Origin: Dermatophilus congolensis
GTDB taxonomy: Bacteria > Actinomycetota > Actinomycetes > Actinomycetales > Dermatophilaceae
Length of the DNA stretch: 33,557 nt
Assembly: GCA_030538115.1 (NCBI GenBank)
Contig: JAUNUP010000032.1
Location: forward strand, 1 to 33,557
Direction: 5' to 3'
Shown: positions 8,835 to 16,474 of the stretch, piece after piece
Position numbering within the stretch: the first letter of the stretch is position 1
Layout of the letters: the number at the start of each line of letters is the position of its first letter
Program-made: the position numbers and the translations under genes
The notes under the pieces: generated by a model
The model's database searches: none
What the model was told of the DNA's origin: nothing
What the model saw: only the letters and a program-made list of their open reading frames with translations

Positions 8835-9160
8835 GAGCGGATGTCGACCGTCATGAGAACCACCGAATCTTCGAGGGCGGCCACCCAGTGCGGGATAAGC
8901 GGGACGGGCACGAGATCACCGGCGGACAGCTCGGTCGAAGTCCCGTCGTTGTCGATACGGATGCGCCCGCGCAAAATCTGCACGGTGGCATTGCCTGCGC
9001 TTTGGTACTCGGCCTCACGCCCGGCGACGAGAGCCACTGCCATCTGACGCAGTGTCAAGGTGCAGTCACCGTGCACAGTGCGGGCAGCTCGACCTCCGGG
9101 CTCGGCGTGCGCGGCAGCCAACAATTCGTCACACATGGCGGTCAGCGAGATCGGCTCCAT
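8831..9160 (-). CDS. Cupin-domain protein
   Basis: This 109-residue protein is made almost entirely of one small beta-barrel cupin domain. VQILRGRIRIDNDG followed by LSAGDLVPVPLIPHWVAALEDSVVLMTVDI is the usual cupin motif 1-loop-motif 2 pattern. The metal-binding histidines of classical cupins are mostly missing (only His in IPHWV remains at the expected place), so it may bind a small molecule or act as a sensor and need not be a dioxygenase. The start is supported by GGGGGAG six bases upstream of the ATG. It is the first gene of a two-gene coupled operon with the small protein that follows. Confidence 0.8.
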   Translation of the reverse strand: MEPISLTAMCDELLAAAHAEPGGRAARTVHGDCTLTLRQMAVALVAGREAEYQSAGNATVQILRGRIRIDNDGTSTELSAGDLVPVPLIPHWVAALEDSVVLMTVDIRS

Positions 9161-9482
9161 GACTCTCCCCCAATCCCGCGCTGTACTCGCGATCTGCGTA
9201 CGCGAATTCTACGGTGCGGTCTCACGCACCGAAACCGGAGCAGGGGGTTCGTCGGGCGATTGCCGAGGCCAGCAGCCAGGAACGCAAGCCGCACACCACT
9301 CATACAAAACAACAGTGGGGGCCGACTTAGTCGGCCCCCACTGTTGTCACGTTGTGGACCTCCGTAGAGAGTTTGAGAACACCTGCCCACACCTGAAGAC
9401 CCTGTCTTTGCGCAGATCGCGCGGGTTCTACAAGCAGGACCGACGCCCGTCTCGCCCCTCCGTGGTGGACTCCAGGGGCCGG
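9161..9482. other. Junction region between chromosome-like genes and accessory island
   Basis: About 320 bp with no gene I can support. It holds the promoter region of the cupin operon (right after 9160) and the 18-bp inverted repeat at 9309-9347. Open frames exist on both strands, but none shows a recognisable domain. Genes to the left are housekeeping-like and genes to the right are mobile-element and defence types, so a boundary of the inserted element probably lies here. No attachment-site repeat could be identified, as the other end is not in the window. Confidence 0.4.
9309..9347 (-). terminator. 18-bp perfect hairpin, minus-strand terminator form
   Basis: Arms at 9309-9326 and 9330-9347 pair perfectly around a TTA loop. 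Read on the minus strand, the stem is followed by TTTT-type bases (four A's at 9306-9309 on the plus strand), so it has the form of a Rho-independent terminator for leftward transcription. No minus-strand gene is visible immediately upstream (to the right), so it may be left over from a gene interrupted or replaced by the island. Confidence 0.6.
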
Positions 9483-9836
9483 ATGGTGCGTTCACTTGGG
9501 ATGGCTCAAACCCTTCTACGGGCCGAGCAGGTCGACGAGCTGGTGGCGAGGTACCGCGACGGCGCGACGCTCGTAGAGCTGGCCTCACACTTCGGCATCC
9601 ACCGACGGACGGTCGCGGACCATCTAGCGCGGCGGAAGGTCCCGATCCGCCGTGGACGATTCGACCCTTCCCGCATTCACGAAGCAGTCGACCTCTACGA
9701 CAGCGGGTTGACGCTGGTAGAGGTCGGCTTGAAGGTCGGTGCGGGCCCTCATGCGGTTCGCCGCGCGCTGGCCGCGCATGGCGTTCCGATTCGCGAGGGC
9801 GGGGGACGCCGGAGCCGGATGGCCACTGCCTCCTGA
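9483..9836 (+). CDS. Small helix-turn-helix protein, recombinase-tail-like
   Basis: This 117-residue protein consists of two helix-turn-helix units. The first (about 12-50, ELVARYRDGATLVELASHFGIHRRTVADHLARR) resembles the DNA-binding tail of serine recombinases (Hin/resolvase type). The second (about 60-100, AVDLYDSGLTLVEVGLKVGAGPHAVRRAL) repeats the same pattern. The catalytic N-terminal domain of a recombinase is absent, and nothing upstream in frame resembles it. It is therefore either a stand-alone small DNA-binding protein or the remnant of a recombinase. Similar small proteins are common at the edges of actinobacterial mobile elements. The ATG at 9483 follows AGGGG; another ATG at 9501 is possible. 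Confidence 0.75.
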   Translation: MVRSLGMAQTLLRAEQVDELVARYRDGATLVELASHFGIHRRTVADHLARRKVPIRRGRFDPSRIHEAVDLYDSGLTLVEVGLKVGAGPHAVRRALAAHGVPIREGGGRRSRMATAS

Positions 9837-9861
9837 CCCCAGATGTCTCCTGGGCGGAGGC

Positions 9862-10227
9862 TTACGCGAGCACGAGCGGTTCGCGCTCTTCGGCACGCGC
9901 TTCGCGCCGCTGGTCGCGACGGATCATCGCCTCGCGGATGCGCGCACGGACGAGCAGTACGACGCTGATCGGCCTCATGAGGATGAACTTCAAGGCGTTC
10001 CAGCACCCCCACAGCACGACCAGGTGAAGCCAGCCGGGGCCGCCGTCGGCGACGAGGCTGGAGCAGATGGTCGCGACCAGGACGTACGGGGCGGCAACGA
10101 GCATGGCAGGGAGCCCCCACTTGAGACCGCGACGCGTGCGGATGACAGCGAGCAGCCGGTTGCTCGGCATGTAGCGGTGGAGGAAGTCGCGGGTACGGAC
10201 GCTGAGCGTCCAGATGAAACGGAACAT
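9862..10227 (-). CDS. Small membrane protein of mobile elements
   Basis: This 121-residue protein has two hydrophobic helices (about 38-58 and 65-88) between a basic N-terminus (MFRFIWTLSVRTRDFLHRYMPSNRLL) and a highly charged Arg/Glu tail. Relatives in actinobacterial mobile elements are often labelled sulfate permease, but it is far too short and lacks SulP domains, so that name is not justified. The function is unknown. The ATG at 10227 is chosen because GAGAGG precedes it and the conserved part starts there; the longer open frame upstream has no features. It is divergent from the dprA-like gene. Confidence 0.7.
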   Translation of the reverse strand: MFRFIWTLSVRTRDFLHRYMPSNRLLAVIRTRRGLKWGLPAMLVAAPYVLVATICSSLVADGGPGWLHLVVLWGCWNALKFILMRPISVVLLVRARIREAMIRRDQRREARAEEREPLVLA

Positions 10228-10420
10228 GGCGGGCCTCTCAACACACGTGTTTCTCCGTCGAGGAGGCAGAACGTGTATGAGTGCCCGAGGGCCGTCCCGG
10301 AGGACCCGCAATATGAGGAGAACCTGCCTCGTCTTCCACTCTACGCCGGGCTTGGCGCGCACGGAAGACCTGGCTGCTCTCTGCGCACCTCTCAGGCAGG
10401 AGCCCGAGAGGAACACGACC

Positions 10421-11419
10421 ATGCCGAGCTTGAGTGAGATTGCACGAGATGAGCGCACCGCACGGATGGTGCTGTCGATGCTCGTTGAACCGGACGACGC
10501 CGCGACGGGTCACCTGCTCGCCGCGGTCGACGGCGTCGAAACCCTGCGGCTGGCCGAGTCCGACGACCCTGTACCTGGCCTCGGCGACGTTGACGCCCAG
10601 GTCTGGCGCGGACACTTCGCCGCTCCGGGCGTCGACTCACTTGGCGAGCGTCTCCTCCATGCACGGCGAATGGGGCTCGGCGTCTTGATCCCCGGCGACG
10701 ACGAATGGCCCAGTTCGCTCGGCGATCTCGGAGAGCGAGCCCCGTACGCGCTGTGGACTCGCGGGGCGTCGTCGTTCCTCGCACGCCCACTCGTCGAGCT
10801 CGTGACCCTCACCGGCGCACGAGCTTCAACTTCCTATGGCGAGCACGTCGCCGGGACGCTCACCTCCGATCTGGCTGCCGCCGAGCGGATCGTCGTCGCA
10901 GGCGGTGCTTACGGCATCGAAGGTGCCGCCCATCGCGCGGCGCTCGTCGCCGGTGGAGACACCATCGCCGTCCTGGCGAATGGCGTTGATCGCGCGTATC
11001 CGGCGGGCCACAGCGAGCTGCTCGGTCGTGTCGCCGATGTCGGTCTTCTGGTGAGCGAAGTGGCACCAGGTGCAACGCCGACCCGCCATCGGTTCCTGGC
11101 CCGTGCGCGGTTGATGGCGGCGCTATCCGCAGCAACTGTCGTGGTTGAGGCAGGCGCGCGGTCGGGATCGATGAAGGTCGCACACGAAGCACATCAACTC
11201 GGTCGCGCAGTCGGCGCCGTCCCTGGCCCCGTCACCAGCGCGACGAGTGTCGGGCCACACCGGCTTCTGCACAGTGGGGAGGCCCATTTAGTGGCCGACT
11301 CGACCGACCTCGAACAGATGATCGGGCAACCAGTAGCCAGCAAGGGTTCCGTCGCGGCGGTACGGAGCAAACCCGCTCGTAGCACCTCGCGGGAGGCGCG
11401 AAGCGACGTTGAGATGTGA
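10421..11419 (+). CDS. DprA/Smf-like Rossmann protein
   Basis: This 332-residue homologue of DprA, the protein that loads RecA onto single-stranded DNA, has the order expected for the Rossmann core. TGARASTSYG at 131-140 stands for the usual GSR..SxYG; AGGAYGIEGAAH at 160-171 for SGLARGIDxxAH; TIAVLANGVDRAYP at 181-194 for the AVLGxGxDxxYP strand; VVVVEAGARSGS at 239-250 and AVGAVPGP at 263-270 complete the fold. The first glycine of SGxARGID is shifted, and the RNR segment reads RAR. The C-terminal winged helix of chromosomal DprA is not visible. It is therefore probably an element-borne paralogue, perhaps handling single-stranded DNA during transfer or acting in defence. GAGAGG precedes the start; an in-frame ATG at 10277 with GAGGAGG is an alternative. 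Confidence 0.85.
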   Translation: MPSLSEIARDERTARMVLSMLVEPDDAATGHLLAAVDGVETLRLAESDDPVPGLGDVDAQVWRGHFAAPGVDSLGERLLHARRMGLGVLIPGDDEWPSSLGDLGERAPYALWTRGASSFLARPLVELVTLTGARASTSYGEHVAGTLTSDLAAAERIVVAGGAYGIEGAAHRAALVAGGDTIAVLANGVDRAYPAGHSELLGRVADVGLLVSEVAPGATPTRHRFLARARLMAALSAATVVVEAGARSGSMKVAHEAHQLGRAVGAVPGPVTSATSVGPHRLLHSGEAHLVADSTDLEQMIGQPVASKGSVAAVRSKPARSTSREARSDVEM

Positions 11420-11473
11420 CAGCAGGGTTCTGAACCTTGGCCGCTCCCTCAGCGCGTTGTGCGTGGTCATCCC

Positions 11474-11479
11474 TACGCT
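11474..11479 (+). promoter_or_regulatory. -10 box of a leaderless gene
   Basis: TACGCT lies six bases before the ATG at 11486. It matches the actinobacterial TANNNT -10 form at the distance that puts the transcript start on the A of the ATG. No -35 box is clear. It supports the chosen start of the AlbA-like gene. Confidence 0.4.
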
Positions 11480-11485
11480 TGTCAC

Positions 11486-12748
11486 ATGAGTTTCACTGCC
11501 CTCCACCGCGTCCTCGGCCGCGGCCCCGGTCCGTTGACGGACGAACTGCTCGATTCTGCTGTTGCGGCTGGTGTAGCAGAGTCAGACGACCTGGACTGGA
11601 AGTCGGAGCTTCCACCTCAGAAGGGATTGCCGCAGACCGACTTCCCGAAAGACGTTGCCGCCATGGCGAACAGCGGCGGCGGTGTCATCGTCTTCGGCGT
11701 GCACGAGTCACAGAAGGCGGCGACCGGGCGCACCGACGTTGGAGACTTTGACGAGGGATACGAGCGCTCACTCCGCAGCGCGGCGATCACCGCGATCACG
11801 CCGCCCGTGTTCGGTCTGAACGTGCTTCGGCTTGGTTCAACGGAAGACGAGCGTGCCGTCATCGTTGAGGTGCCAGCCAGCGTCGATGGCCCGCATCTGA
11901 TCTACAGGGGCGACTACTTCGGTGCACCCGTTCGGAACGATGCAGACACGGTGTGGATGAAGGAACGTCAGATCGAGGCGATGTACCGTGCGCGCTTCGA
12001 CGAGCGCCGCCACGCCACCGAAGTTCTGGACACGTTGTATGCGGAAGCAGCAGCCGGACGAGATTCAGCGACGCGCGCGTGGCTGGTAGCAGTTGCCCAC
12101 CCACGCCTCCCGCGCGTCGGAAGTCGGCTCACGCGCGATGAAGCCCGTGAGATTCTCGCAAAGACTGAGAGCCTTGCGCTCTTCTACGCGGGCCGCGGAG
12201 GCATTCACCCACTGGAGAGCATCGACCGTCACAATCCGCGACCAGGCCTTCGTCGGTGGGTGGCCGTGAACACTGCTACCGGTGAAGGCTCGGCGTGGAA
12301 GGAGGCCTGGGCGAGCATTCACCACGACGGATCGGTCACGATCGCAGCGACCGTCGGCGGCCACCGCATGAGCAGCGACGGCTACTTCGATGGCTGGCAG
12401 GTCCAGTCCGCAGCGATCGAGTGTGCGGTGGCAGACCTCATGGCGCTCGTGCGCAAGACAGCGGAAGCGACAGGCGGCGGCGAGTACGACATCCGTGTTG
12501 GGATCGACTTCACCGGCGATCAGCCGCTGGCTATCTCAACGATCGACAACTTCGGGTATCACTACGACGGAGCGTCAGTCCCACTCCACCGGTATACGCC
12601 AGTCGAGTTCACTGTGAACGCCGCCGAGTCAGACTTGGACTTCTACTGGCACGTTCACGACCTCGCTCAGGACTGCGTGAACCAGGGTGGTGTCTCGAAC
12701 TTGCAGCTGATCCATCCACCTGAGCACGATGCGCAGGAGACTGCTTGA
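11486..12748 (+). CDS. AlbA/Schlafen-type putative DNA- or nucleotide-binding protein
   Basis: This 420-residue protein has an N-terminal AlbA_2 (Schlafen-core-like) domain at about 30-170. It shows ESDDLDWKSELP at 32-43 (the conserved acidic-Lys strand), then KDVAAMANSGGGVIVFGVHE at 55-74, the most typical stretch of the family, and VIVEVPAS further on. The remaining 250 residues do not match a family I know. Members of this superfamily include nucleic-acid nucleases and transcription regulators and are frequent in defence islands; the exact job here is unknown. The start is set by the leaderless-type -10 box six bases upstream. It converges on the ietAS operon (58 bp between stops). Confidence 0.75.
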   Translation: MSFTALHRVLGRGPGPLTDELLDSAVAAGVAESDDLDWKSELPPQKGLPQTDFPKDVAAMANSGGGVIVFGVHESQKAATGRTDVGDFDEGYERSLRSAAITAITPPVFGLNVLRLGSTEDERAVIVEVPASVDGPHLIYRGDYFGAPVRNDADTVWMKERQIEAMYRARFDERRHATEVLDTLYAEAAAGRDSATRAWLVAVAHPRLPRVGSRLTRDEAREILAKTESLALFYAGRGGIHPLESIDRHNPRPGLRRWVAVNTATGEGSAWKEAWASIHHDGSVTIAATVGGHRMSSDGYFDGWQVQSAAIECAVADLMALVRKTAEATGGGEYDIRVGIDFTGDQPLAISTIDNFGYHYDGASVPLHRYTPVEFTVNAAESDLDFYWHVHDLAQDCVNQGGVSNLQLIHPPEHDAQETA

Positions 12749-12754
12749 CGCGCA

Positions 12755-12769
12755 CTGGCCTGTGGCCAG
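12755..12769. terminator. Small hairpin between convergent genes
   Basis: CTGGCC and GGCCAG flank a TGT loop in the 58-bp gap between two convergent genes. Further CCAG/CTGG segments follow and can form alternative stems. It may act as a terminator in both directions. There is no T-run, so confidence is modest. Confidence 0.35.
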
Positions 12770-12806
12770 CACCAGTGGTCGAGCCAGACGCTGGTGGGAA
12801 GGGGGC

Positions 12807-15413
12807 CTACGGCCGAATGCGGCCCTGGACACGCGCGCGTGCGCGCAGCCTGTCACGGACCTCTTCGTGGATGGCGTTGGAGGTCTGCTCCGCCGTCTCG
12901 GCAGAGACAACCAGCGCGTATCGGATCGTGTTGCCTGCACGGAGTCGCTGAGCGTCGTCCATGCACTCGACATGAATCGGGAAGCTGTCTCCGTCAACAA
13001 AGGACATGGCGCGAGAGCCCTGCACAATCTCGTGCTGAAGACTTCCCCTCCGAACCGCGTTGTGCTCTGCATCGGAACGCTCGCCGCCCGCGAGGCTCGT
13101 GTCGGGTGTACTGAAGTAGACCTTCGCGCTGCGGTACCGCGTGAGTTGGCCAACGGTGGGTGCTGCGAATGCGAGTGTGATCGTGAAGCGGTGCCACTCT
13201 GCCTTCGCGCGAAGAGAGGGCGGCAAGGGAAACTCGTATGTGTGACGCTCGTTACGCGCGATGTGTCCGCCAGCAACCAGCACCGCCCGGTTGGTCGCGG
13301 CTGTGGCGAGTCGGCTCACGTCGAGCCGGCCATACCCGAGTAGAGCGGTCAACTGGCGTCGAACGTCTTGGCCGCTGAGGCCGAGGTCACGACGAAGGGT
13401 TGCCTCCCATGTGCCCCAACTGCTCGCGTGTGCGAGGAGCGCGCGGACCAGGAGCGGGTGGTATTGAGGGTCCGGGAGCGGCGCATCTGCGGAGTCGGGA
13501 TTCTCCGCTTCGAGAATGTCGAAAACTCTGCTGGCTTCGCGCGTGACGAGGGCAGTCGCGTTGCTAGTGCCGTGTGTAAACACCGTGCTGTTGGTTGCTC
13601 CACCTCGCCCAGGGGCGGCTACCTGCAACCCTGGTCCAGTCACAGCGCTGCGCGCCAAACTAATCGAGGCTTCCGTTTGACCGGGCAGGACGACTGGTCG
13701 CGTGTAGAGCGCACGACCGCCGTTGTGGTGGATGTCAGGCTTGATCGAACGATCAACGCCAGGCCCGACCGCTCCGTAGAGAGCTGGAGCGTCCGGCTCA
13801 GTAATATCCCAGACGGTGTCGGGTACCGCAATCTCCCCAAGCGCATCAGAGTGGGTGGCGCCAATGGTGAGTGCGTTCAAGGCGTCACCCGGCGGAAGGA
13901 TGCCGCGCAGCAGCGCGGACTCGAAGACGACTCGCGTCGCCGCAAGACGAGCCGGGTCCGTGTCTATTGCAGCCTCGGCGGGGATCGAGAACTCATCTGT
14001 GTGGTTGCCTGCACTGACGACGAACAAGAGATTGTAAGAATGCGCGAGCCAGTCCAGCAGCCGACCGACGGGACTCATCCTTCGTGTCAGAGCTCGCGCT
14101 TGCGCTCCGATTGACAAGTTCACGATCCGGACGCTCGGGGCTGCGGCCGCTTGGTTCCCATCGCCGTCGACGATCCGTCTGATCGCACGGTGCAACAGAT
14201 CAGTGAGGAGGCGATCCGGTATCACCTGCTCATGCCCCGCGATGAACTCATGTGGTCGGAGTATCGGGCGTACATAGAGGGGGCGGTCGAGTGGTTGCCC
14301 GCCTTCGGTGAGGTCGCCATGGATGATAAGCGATGCCATCGCAGTTCCGTGGTGGCGGGCGGCGACCGGATAACTCTCGCCCAGGCCGTCGGGATCATCG
14401 ATTGAGAGCCGCCCCTGGAGCGCAACATGGTTCGCGAACGGCAGTCCGTCGAGCAACGCTACCCGGGGCTTGCCTTCGATCCGCTCAGCGACTGCAAGGC
14501 GCGTTTGCGCTTCTGGCTCAAGCGTGGTCGGAGAGACGCTCATCGCAGAGAACGGACTCACGAACATGACTTCGTCGGTCGTGAGGAGGCGTATCGCTTC
14601 GGCTCCGTTCGCCAGCACGGATTGAACTTGTTGGATCGGGAGCTCGACCAGCAGCGCGTGATACTCGATCTTTGCAATCTGCGAGCGGTCCAGGATGCGG
14701 CCACCACTTGAGGTAACGATCTGCTCAACATGCGCCTCGGCGGCGACCCGCTGGTCAGGCAGTCGGCGGTGCCACAGCTCGACCTCGACGAGCACCGTAC
14801 TGACGGACTGCCCGATCATGCTGAGAGTCTCTTCCCATCGCTCTCGAAGACCGGTCTCGCGGATTCGATCTTCAGCACCCCACCGACGAATCGCTGTGAG
14901 CTGCTCGAACGCAGTCTTGAACTTACCGAGACCATGCTCGAAGGACGCCGACGGGTCCGTCTGCCACAGTGCGAAGAGCCGAAGTAGCTCGTCGATGGCC
15001 TTCGAGTTCGACATGACCAGGTACAACGAGTGCGCGACGCGCTTCTCCGTCCGCCCGACGGTGCGTTCGGTCATGTGGAAGTCGTCGTCGGGGTCGGAGC
15101 GGTCGCCGAGGAGCTCGGACAGGAACTCCAACCCGTCAACGCGGTTGATCGCGTTGCGGAAGTCTTTGACGCTGCCAGCGAGGTCGAATACCACAACGAG
15201 CGCCGGGTCGATTTCGTCGGGAGTGTCGGCGCTCAGACGCGCACGCTCAGCGGCGAAGGCGTCTGTCAGGTCCTTGAACTGCGGCGTGAGTCGCTCGCCT
15301 TGTCGTCCCGCTCCGGGCTTCGATAGGCGCGGAAGATCTCGCGGCGTCTGTGTTGGCCGCGCGCTGGCGATTGGCGGTCCGAACGCAAGGAGCGACCTGC
15401 GCTCGACTGTCAC
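12807..15413 (-). CDS. ietS: Subtilisin-like serine protease of an IetAS pair
   Basis: This 868-residue protein has an uncharacterised N-terminal half and an S8 peptidase domain at about 315-630. The catalytic triad is intact: Asp322 in RVALLDGLP, His355 in HHGTAMASLI and Ser617 in HGTSNATALVTR. The oxyanion asparagine is Asn470 in VVSAGNH. There is no signal peptide, so it acts in the cytoplasm. Its GTG start overlaps the stop of the AAA ATPase gene (GTGA), so the two are translated together. This AAA-plus-S8 pairing is that of IetA/IetS, first known from Agrobacterium Ti plasmid stability and incompatibility and later reported as anti-phage. The subtype assignment is by architecture and gene order; the family name should be treated as likely, not proven. 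Confidence 0.85.
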   Translation of the reverse strand: MTVERRSLLAFGPPIASARPTQTPRDLPRLSKPGAGRQGERLTPQFKDLTDAFAAERARLSADTPDEIDPALVVVFDLAGSVKDFRNAINRVDGLEFLSELLGDRSDPDDDFHMTERTVGRTEKRVAHSLYLVMSNSKAIDELLRLFALWQTDPSASFEHGLGKFKTAFEQLTAIRRWGAEDRIRETGLRERWEETLSMIGQSVSTVLVEVELWHRRLPDQRVAAEAHVEQIVTSSGGRILDRSQIAKIEYHALLVELPIQQVQSVLANGAEAIRLLTTDEVMFVSPFSAMSVSPTTLEPEAQTRLAVAERIEGKPRVALLDGLPFANHVALQGRLSIDDPDGLGESYPVAARHHGTAMASLIIHGDLTEGGQPLDRPLYVRPILRPHEFIAGHEQVIPDRLLTDLLHRAIRRIVDGDGNQAAAAPSVRIVNLSIGAQARALTRRMSPVGRLLDWLAHSYNLLFVVSAGNHTDEFSIPAEAAIDTDPARLAATRVVFESALLRGILPPGDALNALTIGATHSDALGEIAVPDTVWDITEPDAPALYGAVGPGVDRSIKPDIHHNGGRALYTRPVVLPGQTEASISLARSAVTGPGLQVAAPGRGGATNSTVFTHGTSNATALVTREASRVFDILEAENPDSADAPLPDPQYHPLLVRALLAHASSWGTWEATLRRDLGLSGQDVRRQLTALLGYGRLDVSRLATAATNRAVLVAGGHIARNERHTYEFPLPPSLRAKAEWHRFTITLAFAAPTVGQLTRYRSAKVYFSTPDTSLAGGERSDAEHNAVRRGSLQHEIVQGSRAMSFVDGDSFPIHVECMDDAQRLRAGNTIRYALVVSAETAEQTSNAIHEEVRDRLRARARVQGRIRP

Positions 15414-16366
15414 CCCGCTGCCTGTCCTCGGCGGTGTTCGAGCCGTTCCTGAACAATCCGTCGTAGGTTCTCATCTGGGAGTTCCAGGACAGCGCGTCGG
15501 CGGACGTCTAGAGCGAACTCCTCAAGTTCGGCGAAACTCGCACCGGCCAACTTGTCCGCCAGGGTCCGTGGCGCAAAGCCGAGGTCGCCGCCGAGACGGT
15601 CAGCGAGCCGTTCGAGGAATCTCGTTGCTTGGGAGCGGCTCGGCGCTTCCAACTCCGTCCTAATTTGGAACCGCCTCCATGCGGCCCTATCCAGCAGCTC
15701 ACCATGGTTGGTGGCTCCGATAAAGATCACGTGTGGTGGGAGCCTGTCGATCTGAAGCAATAGCGTGGAAACAACCCGCTTGATCTCGCCAGTCTCGTGC
15801 TCGTCGGCCCGCTCCTTGGCGATGGTGTCCAGCTCATCGAAGAACAGGACGCAACGACGGGTTCGCGCAAACTCGAAGGCATTGTCAAGCCGGGCCGCAG
15901 TTTCGCCGAGGAAGCTCGACATCACGCCTTCGTACCGAATCACGTAGAACGGGAGCATCAACTCCGCCGCGATGGCTTCGGCCACGCTCGTCTTGCCGTT
16001 TCCTGGGGGGCCGGACAGCAGAAGTCGGTTTCGTGGCTCAATGCCGTAGCTGCGCAGGAGTTCGGCGCGCTTCTGTTCCTCGATCAACTCGGTTACGACA
16101 CGCTGAGGGACCGGTGCAAGTTCGAGGTCGTGCAGCCGACGGTTCGGAACGACCTCGTGCACGAGATCACGGATCGCTGCCGCCCTATCGTCGCGGACTG
16201 GTCCCTGCCCTGTCGTGGTGATGAGCTGTGAGAGTCGATCAGCCAGTAGGTGGTGTTGATTGGCGCGCTCTTCAGCGATCACCGACTCAACCAGTACCTT
16301 GAAACGATCCCGGTCACCGCGGCGTTCGGCCTCGACGAGGTCCAGGAGTAGATCAGCTCGCGCCAT
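15410..16366 (-). CDS. ietA: AAA+ ATPase of an IetAS pair
   Basis: This 318-residue AAA+ protein resembles the ATPase modules of FtsH and proteasomal ATPases. Walker A is GPPGNGKT at 119-126, Walker B is VLFFDELD at 173-180, sensor 1 is GATN at 217-220, and the arginine finger lies in AWRRF at 229-233. The N-terminal 80 residues are helical and acidic. It presumably controls or feeds substrates to the S8 protease encoded by the overlapping next gene; in the Agrobacterium pair the ATPase neutralises the protease. The ATG at 16366 has a near-perfect AAAGGAGG eight bases upstream, one of the strongest ribosome binding sites in the window. It lies downstream of the relaxase gene in the same direction, with 108 bp between. 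Confidence 0.88.
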   Translation of the reverse strand: MARADLLLDLVEAERRGDRDRFKVLVESVIAEERANQHHLLADRLSQLITTTGQGPVRDDRAAAIRDLVHEVVPNRRLHDLELAPVPQRVVTELIEEQKRAELLRSYGIEPRNRLLLSGPPGNGKTSVAEAIAAELMLPFYVIRYEGVMSSFLGETAARLDNAFEFARTRRCVLFFDELDTIAKERADEHETGEIKRVVSTLLLQIDRLPPHVIFIGATNHGELLDRAAWRRFQIRTELEAPSRSQATRFLERLADRLGGDLGFAPRTLADKLAGASFAELEEFALDVRRRAVLELPDENLRRIVQERLEHRRGQAAG

Positions 16367-16474
16367 CGTCCCGCCTCCTTTAGCCGTATGTCGTCATGTG
16401 AACTCAAGTCTACCGATCAGTCCCTCGGAGGCTACCGGGCCGCGCCGACATTCGAGCTCTCGTCCGCTCGTGAG

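Noticed and set aside
9142..9588. 148-codon minus-strand frame across the orphan hairpin
   Set aside because: No domain, no ribosome binding site, and it reads through the strong hairpin and the cupin promoter region; probably not coding.
9862..10227. Sulfate permease
   Set aside because: At 121 residues with two helices and no SulP or STAS domain, a transporter function is not supported.
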